Part shown: in pieces, positions 7,265-16,039 of the stretch
Numbering within the stretch: position 1 is the first letter of the stretch
Layout: each line of letters starts with the position of its first letter
From: Cellulophaga algicola DSM 14237
Lineage (GTDB): Bacteria > Bacteroidota > Bacteroidia > Flavobacteriales > Flavobacteriaceae
Assembly: GCF_000186265.1 (NCBI RefSeq)
Contig: NC_014934.1
Span: 2,480,001-2,544,000, forward strand
Reading direction: 5' to 3'
DNA length: 64,000 nt
Notes under the pieces: generated by a model
Databases searched by the model: none
What the model saw: the letters and a program-made list of their open reading frames with translations, nothing else
Told to the model about the DNA's origin: nothing
Position numbers and translations under genes: made by a program

Positions 7265-8326
7265 ATGATAAAAACAGATATCTTAATTATCGGAGCGGGA
7301 CCAACAGGGTTATTTACCGTTTTTGAAGCAGGATTATTAAAATTAAAATGCCATTTAATTGATGCATTACCACAAACAGGTGGTCAGTGTTCAGAGATAT
7401 ATCCAAAGAAACCAATTTACGATATTCCAGCTTTTCCAGAAATTTTAGCAGGAACATTGGTAGATAATCTTATGGAGCAAATTAAGCCTTTTGAAGCGGG
7501 TTATACCTTAGGAGAGCGTGCAGAGACATTAGATAAGCAAGAAGATGGTTCATTTATCGTGACTACAAATAAAGGTACACAACACCATGCGCCAGTAGTG
7601 GTTATAGCAGGTGGTTTGGGTTCTTTTGAGCCAAGAAAGCCTTTGATACCAAATATTATAGATTTCGAAGATAAAGGAGTAAATTACTTTATTAAAGACC
7701 CAGAAGTATACCGTGGTAAAAAAGTAGTTATAGCTGGTGGAGGCGATTCTGCTTTAGATTGGGCTATTTTCTTAGCAGATGTTGCTTCAGAAGTTTCTCT
7801 AGTTCATAGAAGAAATGAATTTAGAGGTGCATTAGATTCTGTAGAGAAAGCATCAGAATTAGCAAAGCTTGGTAAAATTAAATTGTTTACTGAAGCTGAG
7901 GTTATTGGTGTTGCAGGAGATGGTAAGATTGAATCTGTAGTGATCAAACATAACGATAAGGAAAAAGAAGATACTATTTTAGAGGTAAATAACTTTATTC
8001 CTTTATTTGGTCTTTCTCCAAAATTAGGTCCAATCGGCGATTGGGGATTAGAGATTCATAAAAATGCAATTAAAGTAAATAACGCTAAAGATTACCAGAC
8101 AAACATCCCAGGTGTTTTTGCTATTGGTGATGTAAATACGTACGAAGGTAAATTGAAATTAATTCTTTCAGGGTTCCATGAGGCGGCTGTTATGTGTCAA
8201 TTCGCATATCAAATCGTTAATCCAGGAAAACGTTATGTCATGAAGTATACTACTGTTGGTGGTGTAGAAGGATTTGACGGAACTAAAAAAGAAGCTAAAA
8301 AGGAAGTGGTACAAAGTATCTCTTAA
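7265..8326 (+). CDS. Ferredoxin-NADP(+) reductase, thioredoxin-reductase-like (YumC type)
   Basis: This flavoprotein moves electrons between NADPH and ferredoxin. The FAD-binding GAGPTG is at residues 10-15 and the NADPH-binding GGGDSALDW near 158-166, with a C-terminal FAD contact AIGDV. The thioredoxin-reductase CxxC pair is absent, and GGQCSEIYPKKPIYDIPAFP marks the YumC-type FNR group. At 353 residues its length is normal for that group. Its place after the sulfite reductase and cobA suggests it supplies reduced ferredoxin for sulfite reduction. No ferredoxin gene is adjacent. A terminator follows. Confidence 0.88.
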   Translation: MIKTDILIIGAGPTGLFTVFEAGLLKLKCHLIDALPQTGGQCSEIYPKKPIYDIPAFPEILAGTLVDNLMEQIKPFEAGYTLGERAETLDKQEDGSFIVTTNKGTQHHAPVVVIAGGLGSFEPRKPLIPNIIDFEDKGVNYFIKDPEVYRGKKVVIAGGGDSALDWAIFLADVASEVSLVHRRNEFRGALDSVEKASELAKLGKIKLFTEAEVIGVAGDGKIESVVIKHNDKEKEDTILEVNNFIPLFGLSPKLGPIGDWGLEIHKNAIKVNNAKDYQTNIPGVFAIGDVNTYEGKLKLILSGFHEAAVMCQFAYQIVNPGKRYVMKYTTVGGVEGFDGTKKEAKKEVVQSIS

Positions 8327-8347
8327 ATTTAAAATTTTTTCATCTAT

Positions 8348-8385
8348 AAAAGCCTTCTTACTTTAGTGTTAGAAGGCTTTTATTG
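8348..8385 (+). terminator. Rho-independent terminator after the sulfur cluster
   Basis: AAAAGCCTTCT (8348-8358) pairs with AGAAGGCTTTT (8371-8381) across a short loop, with a T-rich end. Confidence 0.8.
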
Positions 8386-8394
8386 TTTAGTTTA

Positions 8395-8426
8395 TTTGGT
8401 TTTAATTATGCTGTGGTGTTTCTTTG
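8395..8426 (+). promoter_or_regulatory. Candidate promoter driving the SAM riboswitch-metH transcript
   Basis: TTTG at 8395-8398 and TTTCTTTG at 8419-8426 (one mismatch to TAnnTTTG) are separated by 20 bp. Transcription would start about 30 bp before the riboswitch. Confidence 0.45.
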
Positions 8427-8463
8427 CAGTCAATTCAAACAGTTCATTGCAACATTGAAAAAT

Positions 8464-8589
8464 AGTTATCAAGAAAGGTGGAGGGACTAGACCCTGTGAA
8501 GCCTTGGCAACCCTTTTAGAAGTAGGTTTACTCCAAAAGAAGGTGCTAAGTTCTATTCAAAATTAGATTCATTTTTGAAATAGATAACA
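8464..8589 (+). ncRNA. SAM-I (S-box) riboswitch
   Basis: The closing helix is GTTATC (8465-8470) with GATAAC (8583-8588). Inside are the S-box core blocks in order: AAGAAAGGTGGAGGGACT, CCTGTGAAGCC, GGCAACC and AAGGTGCTAAGTTC. It senses S-adenosylmethionine and switches off methionine genes. The controlled genes are metH and probably metF. No clear terminator follows within the next 170 bp, which hold a dispersed inverted repeat, so the expression platform is unclear and may act on translation. Confidence 0.93.
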
Positions 8590-8670
8590 AAAGCGAAACA
8601 TTTCGTCTTAGTTTTTACTTTACTTGATATTTTAATATTAGAGCATTTCATTTGCACAACAGCAAATGAG

Positions 8671-8736
8671 CGTGCTATCCGCTATATCTTTTTTACTTGA
8701 TTAAGTAAAAAAGGATGTCGCTGCTATCACTAATGC
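8671..8736 (+). repeat. Dispersed inverted repeat between riboswitch and metH (copy 1)
   Basis: GCTATCCGCTATATC, then TTTTTTACTT-GATT-AAGTAAAAAA (a perfect 10-bp stem), then GGATGTCGCTGCTATC. A second copy in the opposite orientation lies at 13041-13119 after the metH unit. Similar sequences seem common between flavobacterial genes (from memory). It separates the riboswitch from the start codon by about 170 bp. Confidence 0.7.
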
Positions 8737-8760
8737 AGAGCAGTTTTTTAGAAAAGAGAA

Positions 8761-9756
8761 ATGAAGAACATAAAAGAGATACTTAAAGAGAGAATCTTAG
8801 TGCTAGATGGAGCTATGGGAACTATGCTTCAACGCCATAAATTTACCGAAGAAGATTTTAGAGGAGAGCGTTTTAAAGATTGGGAACACCCTTTACAGGG
8901 TAATAATGATTTGTTGTCATTAACACAGCCAGCAGCAATAGCGGATGTGCACCGTAAATATTTTGCAGCAGGAGCAGATATTGTGGAAACCAATACATTC
9001 TCGAGCACTACAATTGCCATGGCAGATTATTACATGGAAGACCTGGTATATGAACTAAACTATGAATCTGCAAAAATAGCAAAGCAGGTAGCAGATGAAT
9101 TTACGGCAAAAGAGCCACACAAGCCCCGCTTTGTAGTTGGTAGTATTGGCCCGACGAACAAAACGGCAAGTATGTCTCCAGATGTAAACGACCCAGGATA
9201 TAGAGCAGTATCCTTTGATGAATTAAGAATAGCATATAAGCAGCAGGTGGAAGCCTTGATTGATGGTGGTTCAGATTTGCTAATGGTAGAAACCATTTTT
9301 GATACGTTAAATGCTAAAGCAGCATTGTTTGCGATTGAAGAAGTAAAAGATGAGCGCGGTATTGATATTCCAATTATGGTAAGTGGTACGATAACAGATG
9401 CTTCTGGAAGAACTTTATCAGGGCAAACAGCAGAAGCTTTTTTGATTTCTATATCACATATTCCAATTTTATCGGTAGGTTTTAACTGTGCTTTAGGAGC
9501 AAGTCAATTAGTACCCCATTTAGAAGTTTTGTCCGCTAAAACTGGTTTTGCAGTATCAGCGCATCCAAATGCAGGTTTGCCAAATGCCTTTGGTGAATAT
9601 GATGAAACGCCAGATGAAATGGCAGCTCAAATAAAAGAATACGTAGAAAAAAACTTAGTGAATATAGTAGGGGGTTGTTGTGGTACTACACCAGAGCATA
9701 TTTCTGCTATTGCTAACGTAGTGAAAGATATAAAACCTAGAATAGTTGCGGGTTAA
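8761..9756 (+). CDS. metH: Methionine synthase, homocysteine-methyltransferase module (split MetH, part 1)
   Basis: This is the homocysteine S-methyltransferase module (331 residues) that corresponds to the N-terminal third of E. coli MetH. It begins [17 protein letters not shown], typical of the family. The zinc and homocysteine ligands are C243 (GFNCALGA) and C306/C307 (GGCCGTT), matching C247, C310 and C311 of the E. coli enzyme. It must act with the second polypeptide encoded at 10060, which carries folate, cobalamin and activation domains. A SAM-I riboswitch lies upstream. The split of MetH is genuine, since both parts are intact, but a decayed gene now lies between them. Confidence 0.95.
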   Translation: MKNIKEILKERILVLDGAMGTMLQRHKFTEEDFRGERFKDWEHPLQGNNDLLSLTQPAAIADVHRKYFAAGADIVETNTFSSTTIAMADYYMEDLVYELNYESAKIAKQVADEFTAKEPHKPRFVVGSIGPTNKTASMSPDVNDPGYRAVSFDELRIAYKQQVEALIDGGSDLLMVETIFDTLNAKAALFAIEEVKDERGIDIPIMVSGTITDASGRTLSGQTAEAFLISISHIPILSVGFNCALGASQLVPHLEVLSAKTGFAVSAHPNAGLPNAFGEYDETPDEMAAQIKEYVEKNLVNIVGGCCGTTPEHISAIANVVKDIKPRIVAG

Positions 9757-10063
9757 TCGTAAATCGTTGATTGTTTTGACGAAAATTTTTCCTAAAGAGG
9801 AACAATATGGGCAGACATCGCGAATAAGAAGGTGCGTGGTTTCCGTGTCTTCGAATATAGCAGTGGGCTGTGGAAGAAGAACTTCAAATGAAACTGTGCA
9901 TTTTTTGCATATTAGTCGAGGTTCTTTATATGAATTAGAAACTCAATTAATTTGACAAAAGATTTAGATTTTTATAATGTCAGAGATTAATATAATTTCA
10001 AAGGAAGTAGAAAGAGTTAAAAAATTGTTGAACGGTTTTATTAACTACCAGAAGAAAATATGA
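9757..10063 (+). pseudogene. Decayed four-helix-bundle protein (23S rRNA intervening-sequence/Avd-like family)
   Basis: A reading frame from about 9767 gives FPKEEQYGQTSRIRR, then SSNIAVGCGRRTSNE, FLHISRGSLYELETQLI and a stop at 9953. After the stop the match continues in a shifted frame (TKDLDFYNV), and in a third frame from 9977 as NIISKEVERVKKLLNGF and so on to a stop at 10061-10063. These are the successive helices of the four-helix-bundle family often found with rRNA intervening sequences or as stand-alone genes. The N-terminal 20 or so residues are missing, and there are two frameshifts, so the gene is dead. Its stop overlaps the ATG of the second metH gene (ATGA), which suggests it once formed a coupled unit there. 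Confidence 0.75.
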
Positions 10064-12792
10064 CGAACAACGAACAACGAATAACGAGTAACGAAAGAAA
10101 GTATCTGAAACTTTCAGGCTTGGAGCCTTTAGTGCTTTCGGAAAATACAAACTTTGTAAATGTTGGTGAACGTACAAATGTAGCAGGTTCAAAAAAATTC
10201 CTTCGTCTAATAAAAGAAGAAAAGTTTGAGGAGGCTTTAAGTGTAGCTCGTGATCAGGTAGATGGGGGTGCACAGATTATAGATATTAATATGGATGACG
10301 GACTTATCGATGGCAAAGAAGCCATGGTTAAGTTTTTGAATTTAGTGATTGCAGAACCAGATATTTCTAGAGTGCCTATCATGATTGATAGCTCTAAATG
10401 GGAGATTATTGAGGCAGGTTTACAAGTAGTACAGGGTAAATGTGTGGTGAATTCTATTAGCCTTAAAGAAGGCGAAGAGCAATTTAAACACCATGCAAAA
10501 TTAATTAAGCGTTACGGTGCTGCTGTTATTGTTATGGCTTTTGACGAAACTGGCCAAGCAGATAATTATGAACGTAGATTAGAGATTTCAAAACGCTCTT
10601 ATGATATTCTGGTAAATGAAGTAAACTTTGCGCCAGAAGATATTATTTTCGATTTAAATATATTTCCTGTGGCTACAGGAATGGATGAGCATAAATTAAA
10701 TGCCATTGATTTTATTGAAGCAACGAGATGGGTGCGAGAAAATCTGCCTCATTGTAGTGTGAGTGGTGGGGTTAGTAATGTGTCTTTTAGTTTTAGGGGT
10801 AATGATCCCGTTCGTGAAGCAATGCACTCTGTATTTTTATACCACGCAATACAAGCAGGAATGAACATGGGGATTGTAAACCCTAGTTTATTGGGTGTTT
10901 ATGATGATATTCCTAAAGATTTATTAGAGCGTGTAGAAGATGTTATTCTAAATAAAAGAGACGATGCTACAGAGCGCCTTTTAGATTTTGCAGAAACGGT
11001 TGTAGGTACTGCAAAAGAAAGTAAGATAGATTTATCTTGGAGAGAAGAACCTTTGCAAAATAGAATAACCCGTGCCTTAGTGAAAGGTATTGATCAATAT
11101 ATTCTTGAAGATATAGAAGAAGCCCGTGTAGCAGCAGATAAGCCAATTGAGGTTATTGAAGGGAATTTAATGACGGGTATGAACGTTGTTGGAGATTTAT
11201 TCGGTAGCGGAAAAATGTTTTTACCACAAGTGGTGAAATCTGCCCGAGTAATGAAAAAAGCGGTAGCCTACTTACTGCCGTATATTGAAGAAGAAAAGTT
11301 AAGGAATCCGCAAGAAGGAGACGATAAAGGTGCCGGAAAAATATTAATGGCAACCGTTAAAGGAGATGTTCATGATATTGGAAAAAATATTGTGAGTGTA
11401 GTTCTGGCTTGTAATAATTATGAGATTGTTGATCTTGGAGTAATGGTTCCGCCAGAAAAAATTATCAATGCAGCTATAGAACACGATGTAGATATTATTG
11501 GCTTAAGCGGATTGATAACACCATCATTAGATGAGATGGTATTTTTGGCGAAAGAAATGGAACGCCAGAACTTTAAAGTTCCTTTGTTAATAGGTGGGGC
11601 AACGACGAGTAAGGCGCATACTGCTGTAAAAATAGATACCCAATACAGCCAAGCGGTGGTACATGTGAATGATGCCTCCAGGGCGGTAACTGTTGTTGGT
11701 GATTTATTAAAGAAAGAGACGGCTACTAATTACAAACAAGATATTAAACTTGATTATGAATCTTTTAGAGATAAGTTTTTAAGTAGAACAAAAAAGAAAG
11801 AATATAAAACCATAGCTCAAGCTCGTGAGAATAAGCTTCAAATTGCATGGGAGGATTCTAAAATCACCAAACCTAATCAATTAGGAATTCAAACTTTTGA
11901 AGAGGTAGACTTAGAGAAATTAGAGCCTTTTATAGATTGGTCTCCTTTTTTTAGAGGATGGGAATTGCATGGTAAATACCCAGATATTTTAACAGATGAT
12001 GTGGTAGGTGAGCAAGCGGTAGAGTTGTTTGCTGATGCTCAGAAGATGTTGAAAAAGATATTTTCAGAAAAAAGATTAACGGCTAAAGGGATTTTTGGAT
12101 TATTTCCTGCTAACGCAATTAATGATGATGATATTGAAGTTGTTGCTTCTGTTTCGGAAGAGTTTCCCGAAGGGCAGAAGAGGGTTTTTAGAACCCTTCG
12201 TCAGCAATTAAAACGAAGAGAAGGTGTGCCTGATTATGCTTTGGCAGATTTTATAGCTCCTAAAGCTTCAGGGAAGCAAGATTATATAGGTTGTTTTTGT
12301 GTCAGTACTGGTTTTGGAGCCGATGAAATGGCAGATGCGTACAAGGATAATTTAGACGATTATAATTCCATTTTAGTAAAAGCATTAGCGGATCGTTTGG
12401 CAGAAGCATATGCGGAATACCTGCATAAAGAGGTGCGAATAAAACATTGGGGCTATGCCTCAGATGAAACCTTGAGTAATGAAGATTTAATTAATGAAAC
12501 CTATAAAGGGATTCGTCCTGCTCCTGGGTATCCTGCTTGCCCCGATCACTTAGAGAAATTAACGATTTGGGAATTACTTGATGTGGAGCATAAAATTGGA
12601 GTAAAACTAACAGAGAGTTTAGCTATGTGGCCAGCTTCAAGCGTTAGTGGGTATTATTTTGCTAACCCTGAAGCACGTTATTTTGGGCTAGGAAAAATAA
12701 AAGAAGACCAAGTAGCAGATTTTGCGAATAGAAAAGGAATTTCTTTAGAAGATGCTTCGCGTTGGTTAGCTACAAATATAGCAGACGATTAG
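10060..12792 (+). CDS. metH: Methionine synthase, folate-, cobalamin- and activation modules (split MetH, part 2)
   Basis: The 910-residue protein carries the remaining MetH domains. These are the pterin-binding methyl-tetrahydrofolate barrel (about 20-290; [14 protein letters not shown]), the cobalamin cap (about 310-400), the B12-binding Rossmann domain (about 420-560) with D436-V-H438-D-I-G441, whose His is the lower axial ligand, and the SAM-dependent reactivation domain (about 580-905; [12 protein letters not shown]). It transfers methyl from folate via cobalamin to homocysteine bound by part 1. The first 14 residues ([14 protein letters not shown]) are encoded by a run of ACGAACA-like heptamers and are probably not ancestral. 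Confidence 0.95.
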   Translation: MTNNEQRITSNERKYLKLSGLEPLVLSENTNFVNVGERTNVAGSKKFLRLIKEEKFEEALSVARDQVDGGAQIIDINMDDGLIDGKEAMVKFLNLVIAEPDISRVPIMIDSSKWEIIEAGLQVVQGKCVVNSISLKEGEEQFKHHAKLIKRYGAAVIVMAFDETGQADNYERRLEISKRSYDILVNEVNFAPEDIIFDLNIFPVATGMDEHKLNAIDFIEATRWVRENLPHCSVSGGVSNVSFSFRGNDPVREAMHSVFLYHAIQAGMNMGIVNPSLLGVYDDIPKDLLERVEDVILNKRDDATERLLDFAETVVGTAKESKIDLSWREEPLQNRITRALVKGIDQYILEDIEEARVAADKPIEVIEGNLMTGMNVVGDLFGSGKMFLPQVVKSARVMKKAVAYLLPYIEEEKLRNPQEGDDKGAGKILMATVKGDVHDIGKNIVSVVLACNNYEIVDLGVMVPPEKIINAAIEHDVDIIGLSGLITPSLDEMVFLAKEMERQNFKVPLLIGGATTSKAHTAVKIDTQYSQAVVHVNDASRAVTVVGDLLKKETATNYKQDIKLDYESFRDKFLSRTKKKEYKTIAQARENKLQIAWEDSKITKPNQLGIQTFEEVDLEKLEPFIDWSPFFRGWELHGKYPDILTDDVVGEQAVELFADAQKMLKKIFSEKRLTAKGIFGLFPANAINDDDIEVVASVSEEFPEGQKRVFRTLRQQLKRREGVPDYALADFIAPKASGKQDYIGCFCVSTGFGADEMADAYKDNLDDYNSILVKALADRLAEAYAEYLHKEVRIKHWGYASDETLSNEDLINETYKGIRPAPGYPACPDHLEKLTIWELLDVEHKIGVKLTESLAMWPASSVSGYYFANPEARYFGLGKIKEDQVADFANRKGISLEDASRWLATNIADD
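10063..10097 (+). repeat. Degenerate 7-bp tandem repeat (ACGAACA) in the 5' coding end of metH part 2
   Basis: ACGAACA, ACGAACA, ACGAATA, ACGAGTA and ACGAAAG follow each other without gaps. The run encodes the non-conserved first residues of the protein and directly follows the decayed four-helix-bundle gene. Confidence 0.7.
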
Positions 12793-12793
12793 T

Positions 12794-13036
12794 ATGAAGG
12801 ATTTTATAGAACTTAGTTTAGGTAGTTTTATGATTAGTCATGGTTATGATGAACATAACAAAGAGATAGAAGAACATATAAAAGTTAATGGTTTTGCTAA
12901 AAAGCTGGTAGCGGTAAACAGAATAAAATCATTAAGCGAGAGATATATCTTGACAGATTATGTAGATGGCCGATGGATCTATTGGGAGTATGAAGAAGCG
13001 TATACTGCGGTAAAAGAAAAGTTAGAAAGCCTGTAA
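12794..13036 (+). CDS. Small protein of unknown function between metH and metF
   Basis: I do not recognise this 80-residue soluble protein. It is acidic to neutral, with no signal peptide or membrane helix, and contains an aromatic patch (YVDGRWIYWEYEEAY). The ATG follows the metH stop by one base, so the two are translationally coupled and the gene is very likely real. Its place between metH and metF suggests a role in methionine or C1 metabolism, but nothing in the sequence shows what it does. Confidence 0.7.
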   Translation: MKDFIELSLGSFMISHGYDEHNKEIEEHIKVNGFAKKLVAVNRIKSLSERYILTDYVDGRWIYWEYEEAYTAVKEKLESL

Positions 13037-13040
13037 AATG

Positions 13041-13119
13041 GTTGCGTTAAGGATAGTAGCGGCATCCTTTTTTGCTTGAAAAAGCATAAAAGATATAGCG
13101 AATAGCCTGTTAAAACGCC
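13041..13119 (-). repeat. Dispersed inverted repeat (copy 2, opposite orientation)
   Basis: The reverse complement reads CTATTCGCTATATC, an AT-rich spacer with a small hairpin, GGATGCCGCTACTATC and TTAACGCA. It matches copy 1 (8671-8736) over both arms. The two copies flank the two metH genes in inverted orientation. Confidence 0.7.
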
Positions 13120-13154
13120 AAAAATAAAAATAGGATTGTAATTAGAATACGGAA

Positions 13155-14108
13155 ATGAAAGTAACAGACCACATAAAAAATGCCAATGGAAACACTTTGT
13201 TTTCGTTCGAAATTGTTCCACCAGTAAAGGGGAATAGTATTCAAGAATTGTATGCTAATATAGAGCCTTTGATGGAGTTTAATCCGCCATTTATTGATGT
13301 GACGACCTCAAGGGAAGAATATATTTATGTGGATAAAGCGGGACTTTATGATAAAAAAATTACGCGTATGCGTCCTGGTACAGTTGGCATTTGCGCATCT
13401 ATAAAGCATAAGTTTGATGTAGATACGATTCCGCATGTAATTTGCGGTGGTTTTACAAAAGCAGAGACAGAATATATGTTGATTGACTGTCATTATTTGG
13501 GTATTGATAATGTAATGGCTTTACGTGGTGATGCTATGAAAGAAGAGAAGTACTTTAAGCCTACTGAAGATGGTAACTGCTTTGCTTCAGAATTGGTAAG
13601 TCAGATTCAAAATTTAAATCAAGGAAGGTATCTTCATGATGATGTGCAAGGAGAAGATAGATCTAATTTTTGTATAGGTGTTGCGGGGTATCCAGAGAAG
13701 CATCTAGAGGCACCATCTTTTAAGTCTGATTTAATTAGATTAAAACAAAAGGTAGATGCCGGGGCAGATTATGTGGTGACACAAATGTTTTTTGATAATC
13801 AAAAATATTTTCAATTTGTAGAAGCGGCAAAAGAGATTGGAATTAATGTACCTATTATTCCAGGAATTAAACCAATAGCAGTTAAACGTCATTTGCAATT
13901 ATTACCGCAAATATTCAGTTTAGATTTGCCACATGATTTGGTAGAGGCTGTTGAGGCTTGTAAGAATAATGCTGAGGTTAGGCAAGTAGGTGTAGAGTGG
14001 GCTATTCAGCAATCAAAAGAATTAAAAGCTGCTGGGATTCCTGTATTGCATTATTATTCTATGGGGAAATCTAATAATATAAAGGCAATCGCGAAAGAAA
14101 TTTTTTAA
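13155..14108 (+). CDS. metF: 5,10-Methylenetetrahydrofolate reductase
   Basis: MetF makes 5-methyl-tetrahydrofolate, the methyl donor used by the MetH pair encoded upstream. The 317-residue length fits the family. The TIM-barrel pattern is clear: FEIVPP near the N-terminus (catalytic Glu), DVTTSREE, ALRGD near the FAD site, CIGVAGYPEKH and a DAGADYVVTQMFFD segment. No C-terminal regulatory domain of the eukaryotic type is present. It is probably under the same SAM riboswitch as metH, although a repeat at 13041-13119 separates the genes. Confidence 0.97.
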   Translation: MKVTDHIKNANGNTLFSFEIVPPVKGNSIQELYANIEPLMEFNPPFIDVTTSREEYIYVDKAGLYDKKITRMRPGTVGICASIKHKFDVDTIPHVICGGFTKAETEYMLIDCHYLGIDNVMALRGDAMKEEKYFKPTEDGNCFASELVSQIQNLNQGRYLHDDVQGEDRSNFCIGVAGYPEKHLEAPSFKSDLIRLKQKVDAGADYVVTQMFFDNQKYFQFVEAAKEIGINVPIIPGIKPIAVKRHLQLLPQIFSLDLPHDLVEAVEACKNNAEVRQVGVEWAIQQSKELKAAGIPVLHYYSMGKSNNIKAIAKEIF

Positions 14109-14147
14109 TTAACTAGATAAGTTAGTTCCGATTTTAAAGTGAATTCT

Positions 14148-14155
14148 TACATTTG
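14148..14155 (+). promoter_or_regulatory. Candidate -7 element (TACATTTG)
   Basis: This is an exact TAnnTTTG match 19 bp before the start of the PagL-like gene. No obvious TTG -33 is present, so the assignment is moderate. Confidence 0.4.
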
Positions 14156-14173
14156 GCACCATTAAATTAACCA

Positions 14174-15271
14174 ATGAAATTTAAATTTTCTATTTATTTT
14201 ATCTTTCTGGCGCTAGGCTGCTATGCTCAAAAAAGCGAAGAAGATAAGAGGTATACGCTTGATGCAAGTCAGTTTTATGGTTCTATTTTACGCCATAATC
14301 CAGACATTACGCATCTTATAGATTCGCATCCTGGTGGGATTATACTAAGTCTAAACCGTAAAACATACGGGGAAGAATATTGGCAACAACGTTATAATTA
14401 TCCAGATTTAGGGTTTTCATTTATTTATCAGGATTATAACAATGAAACCTTGGGTGAGAGTTATGCTGCATATGCTCATTATAATTTCTATTTTTTAAAT
14501 CGCTATTTGCAATTTAGAATAGGGCAGGGATTGGCATATATGACCAACCCATACGATAAAGAAACCAATTTTAGAAACAATGCTTTTGGTTCTCAGATTT
14601 TGAGTACTACGTATTTAATGCTTAATTTTCATAAGGAGAATATTGTAAAAGGTATTGGTTTTAAAGCAGGATTTTCGGTAATGCATTATTCTAATGCGAA
14701 TGTAAAAGCACCTAATACATCTACCAATACTTTTGCTTTAAATGTAGGTGTTACCTATGATTTAGATGGAGGAAAGGAGCTTACTTATTTGAAAACCGAA
14801 AAGAAAAAGATAATAGAACCCGTAAAATATAATCTAGCTTTTAGAACAGGAATTAATGAGAGTGATGTAATTAATTCAGGTCAGTTTCCGTTTTATATTT
14901 TATCAGGGTATGCAGATAAGCGCGTTTCGGACTTGAGTGCTATTCAAGTAGGAGGAGATGTATATTTTTCTAAATTCTTAAAAGAACTCATCAAATACCA
15001 ATCTATTGCATTTCCTGAAAATAATGTCAGTGCCGATGATGATTATAAACGAGTAGGTGTTTTTATTGGTCACGAGTTATTTATCAATAAAATGTCTGTT
15101 ATCAGTCAGTTAGGCTATTATGTATATTATCCCTTTGATTTTGAGGGAAGGGTTTATAATAGAATAGGTTTAAAACGTTATTTCGGTGATAAAGTGTATG
15201 GTGCTTTAACATTAAAATCTCACGGTGCAAAAGCAGAGGCGGTAGAATTTGGTATTGGTATCCGATTATAA
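14174..15271 (+). CDS. PagL/acyloxyacyl-hydrolase-like outer-membrane lipid A deacylase
   Basis: The 365-residue protein has a signal peptide (FSIYFIFLALGCYAQ) and alternating beta-strand patterns of an outer-membrane barrel. The segment MHYSNANVKAPNTSTN contains the H-x-S-N signature of PagL-type lipid A 3-O-deacylases, where His and Ser are catalytic. It would trim acyl chains from lipid A at the cell surface. The protein is longer than PagL itself (about 170 residues) and belongs to the larger Bacteroidota group, so the substrate is inferred. The GIN-domain lipoprotein gene follows by 7 bp. Confidence 0.75.
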   Translation: MKFKFSIYFIFLALGCYAQKSEEDKRYTLDASQFYGSILRHNPDITHLIDSHPGGIILSLNRKTYGEEYWQQRYNYPDLGFSFIYQDYNNETLGESYAAYAHYNFYFLNRYLQFRIGQGLAYMTNPYDKETNFRNNAFGSQILSTTYLMLNFHKENIVKGIGFKAGFSVMHYSNANVKAPNTSTNTFALNVGVTYDLDGGKELTYLKTEKKKIIEPVKYNLAFRTGINESDVINSGQFPFYILSGYADKRVSDLSAIQVGGDVYFSKFLKELIKYQSIAFPENNVSADDDYKRVGVFIGHELFINKMSVISQLGYYVYYPFDFEGRVYNRIGLKRYFGDKVYGALTLKSHGAKAEAVEFGIGIRL

Positions 15272-15278
15272 AAATTAA

Positions 15279-16037
15279 ATGATAAAAAAGTATAGTATAT
15301 TGTTTTTGATTTTTTCATTATTAGTAGGGTGTGATAGTGAAAATTCCTCAGATTGTCTTCAAAAATCAGGAGACTTAATTCAGGAAGAATTGGTTTTAGA
15401 ATCATTTTCTAAAATAACAATTTTTGATGGAGTCAAGTTAGTGCTTAAGCAAGCTGAGGAACAAAAAATTGTTTTAGAAACAGGAGAGAATTTACGGAAT
15501 GATATTCGTGTAGAAATAATTGATAATAGATTGGTAGCTTATAATGATAATAGTTGTAATCTAGTGCGTGATTATGGACTAACGACATTGTATGTTTCTT
15601 CGCCAAATATTTCGGAAATAAGAAGTAGTACGGGCTTCTTAATTAAGAGCGATGGTGTTTTGAATTATCCTTCTCTATCTCTATTGTCTGAAAGCTATGG
15701 TGAGCCAGAAGCAGAAACTACAGATGGCGAATTTTATATTGAAGTAAATAATACGAGCGTTAATATTGTCTCTAACGGAATTGCATTTTTTAATGTTTCA
15801 GGAATAACAGAAAATTTAAATGTTGTTTTTGCTGCTGGAGATTCTAGATTGCATGCAGAAAGTCTTTTTGCAAAAAAAATCACTATAAATCATAGAGGAA
15901 CTAATGACATGTTGGTAAATCCACAAGAGTCATTAACAGGAAAAATAGTAGGCACAGGTGATGTTATAAGTTATAATACACCAGTAAATGTTGAAGTTGA
16001 ACAGTTGTACAAAGGAAAACTTATCTATAGAAACTAA
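15279..16037 (+). CDS. GIN-domain (DUF2807) lipoprotein
   Basis: A 252-residue protein with lipoprotein leader ILFLIFSLLVGC (Cys 18). It continues with the repeating beta-helix pattern of DUF2807/GIN domains (FSKITIFDGVKLVLKQ, IRVEIIDNRLVAYND). These proteins form right-handed beta-helices at the envelope; the function is poorly known and sometimes linked to adhesion. It lies between the PagL-like and serine hydrolase genes with gaps of 7 and 2 bp, so the three are probably one operon. A second GIN protein is encoded at 21831. Confidence 0.8.
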   Translation: MIKKYSILFLIFSLLVGCDSENSSDCLQKSGDLIQEELVLESFSKITIFDGVKLVLKQAEEQKIVLETGENLRNDIRVEIIDNRLVAYNDNSCNLVRDYGLTTLYVSSPNISEIRSSTGFLIKSDGVLNYPSLSLLSESYGEPEAETTDGEFYIEVNNTSVNIVSNGIAFFNVSGITENLNVVFAAGDSRLHAESLFAKKITINHRGTNDMLVNPQESLTGKIVGTGDVISYNTPVNVEVEQLYKGKLIYRN

Positions 16038-16039
16038 CC

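Noticed and set aside
9746-9955. An intact small gene between the metH halves
   Set aside because: The match to the four-helix-bundle family starts mid-protein and continues in two other frames after the stop, so it is a pseudogene.
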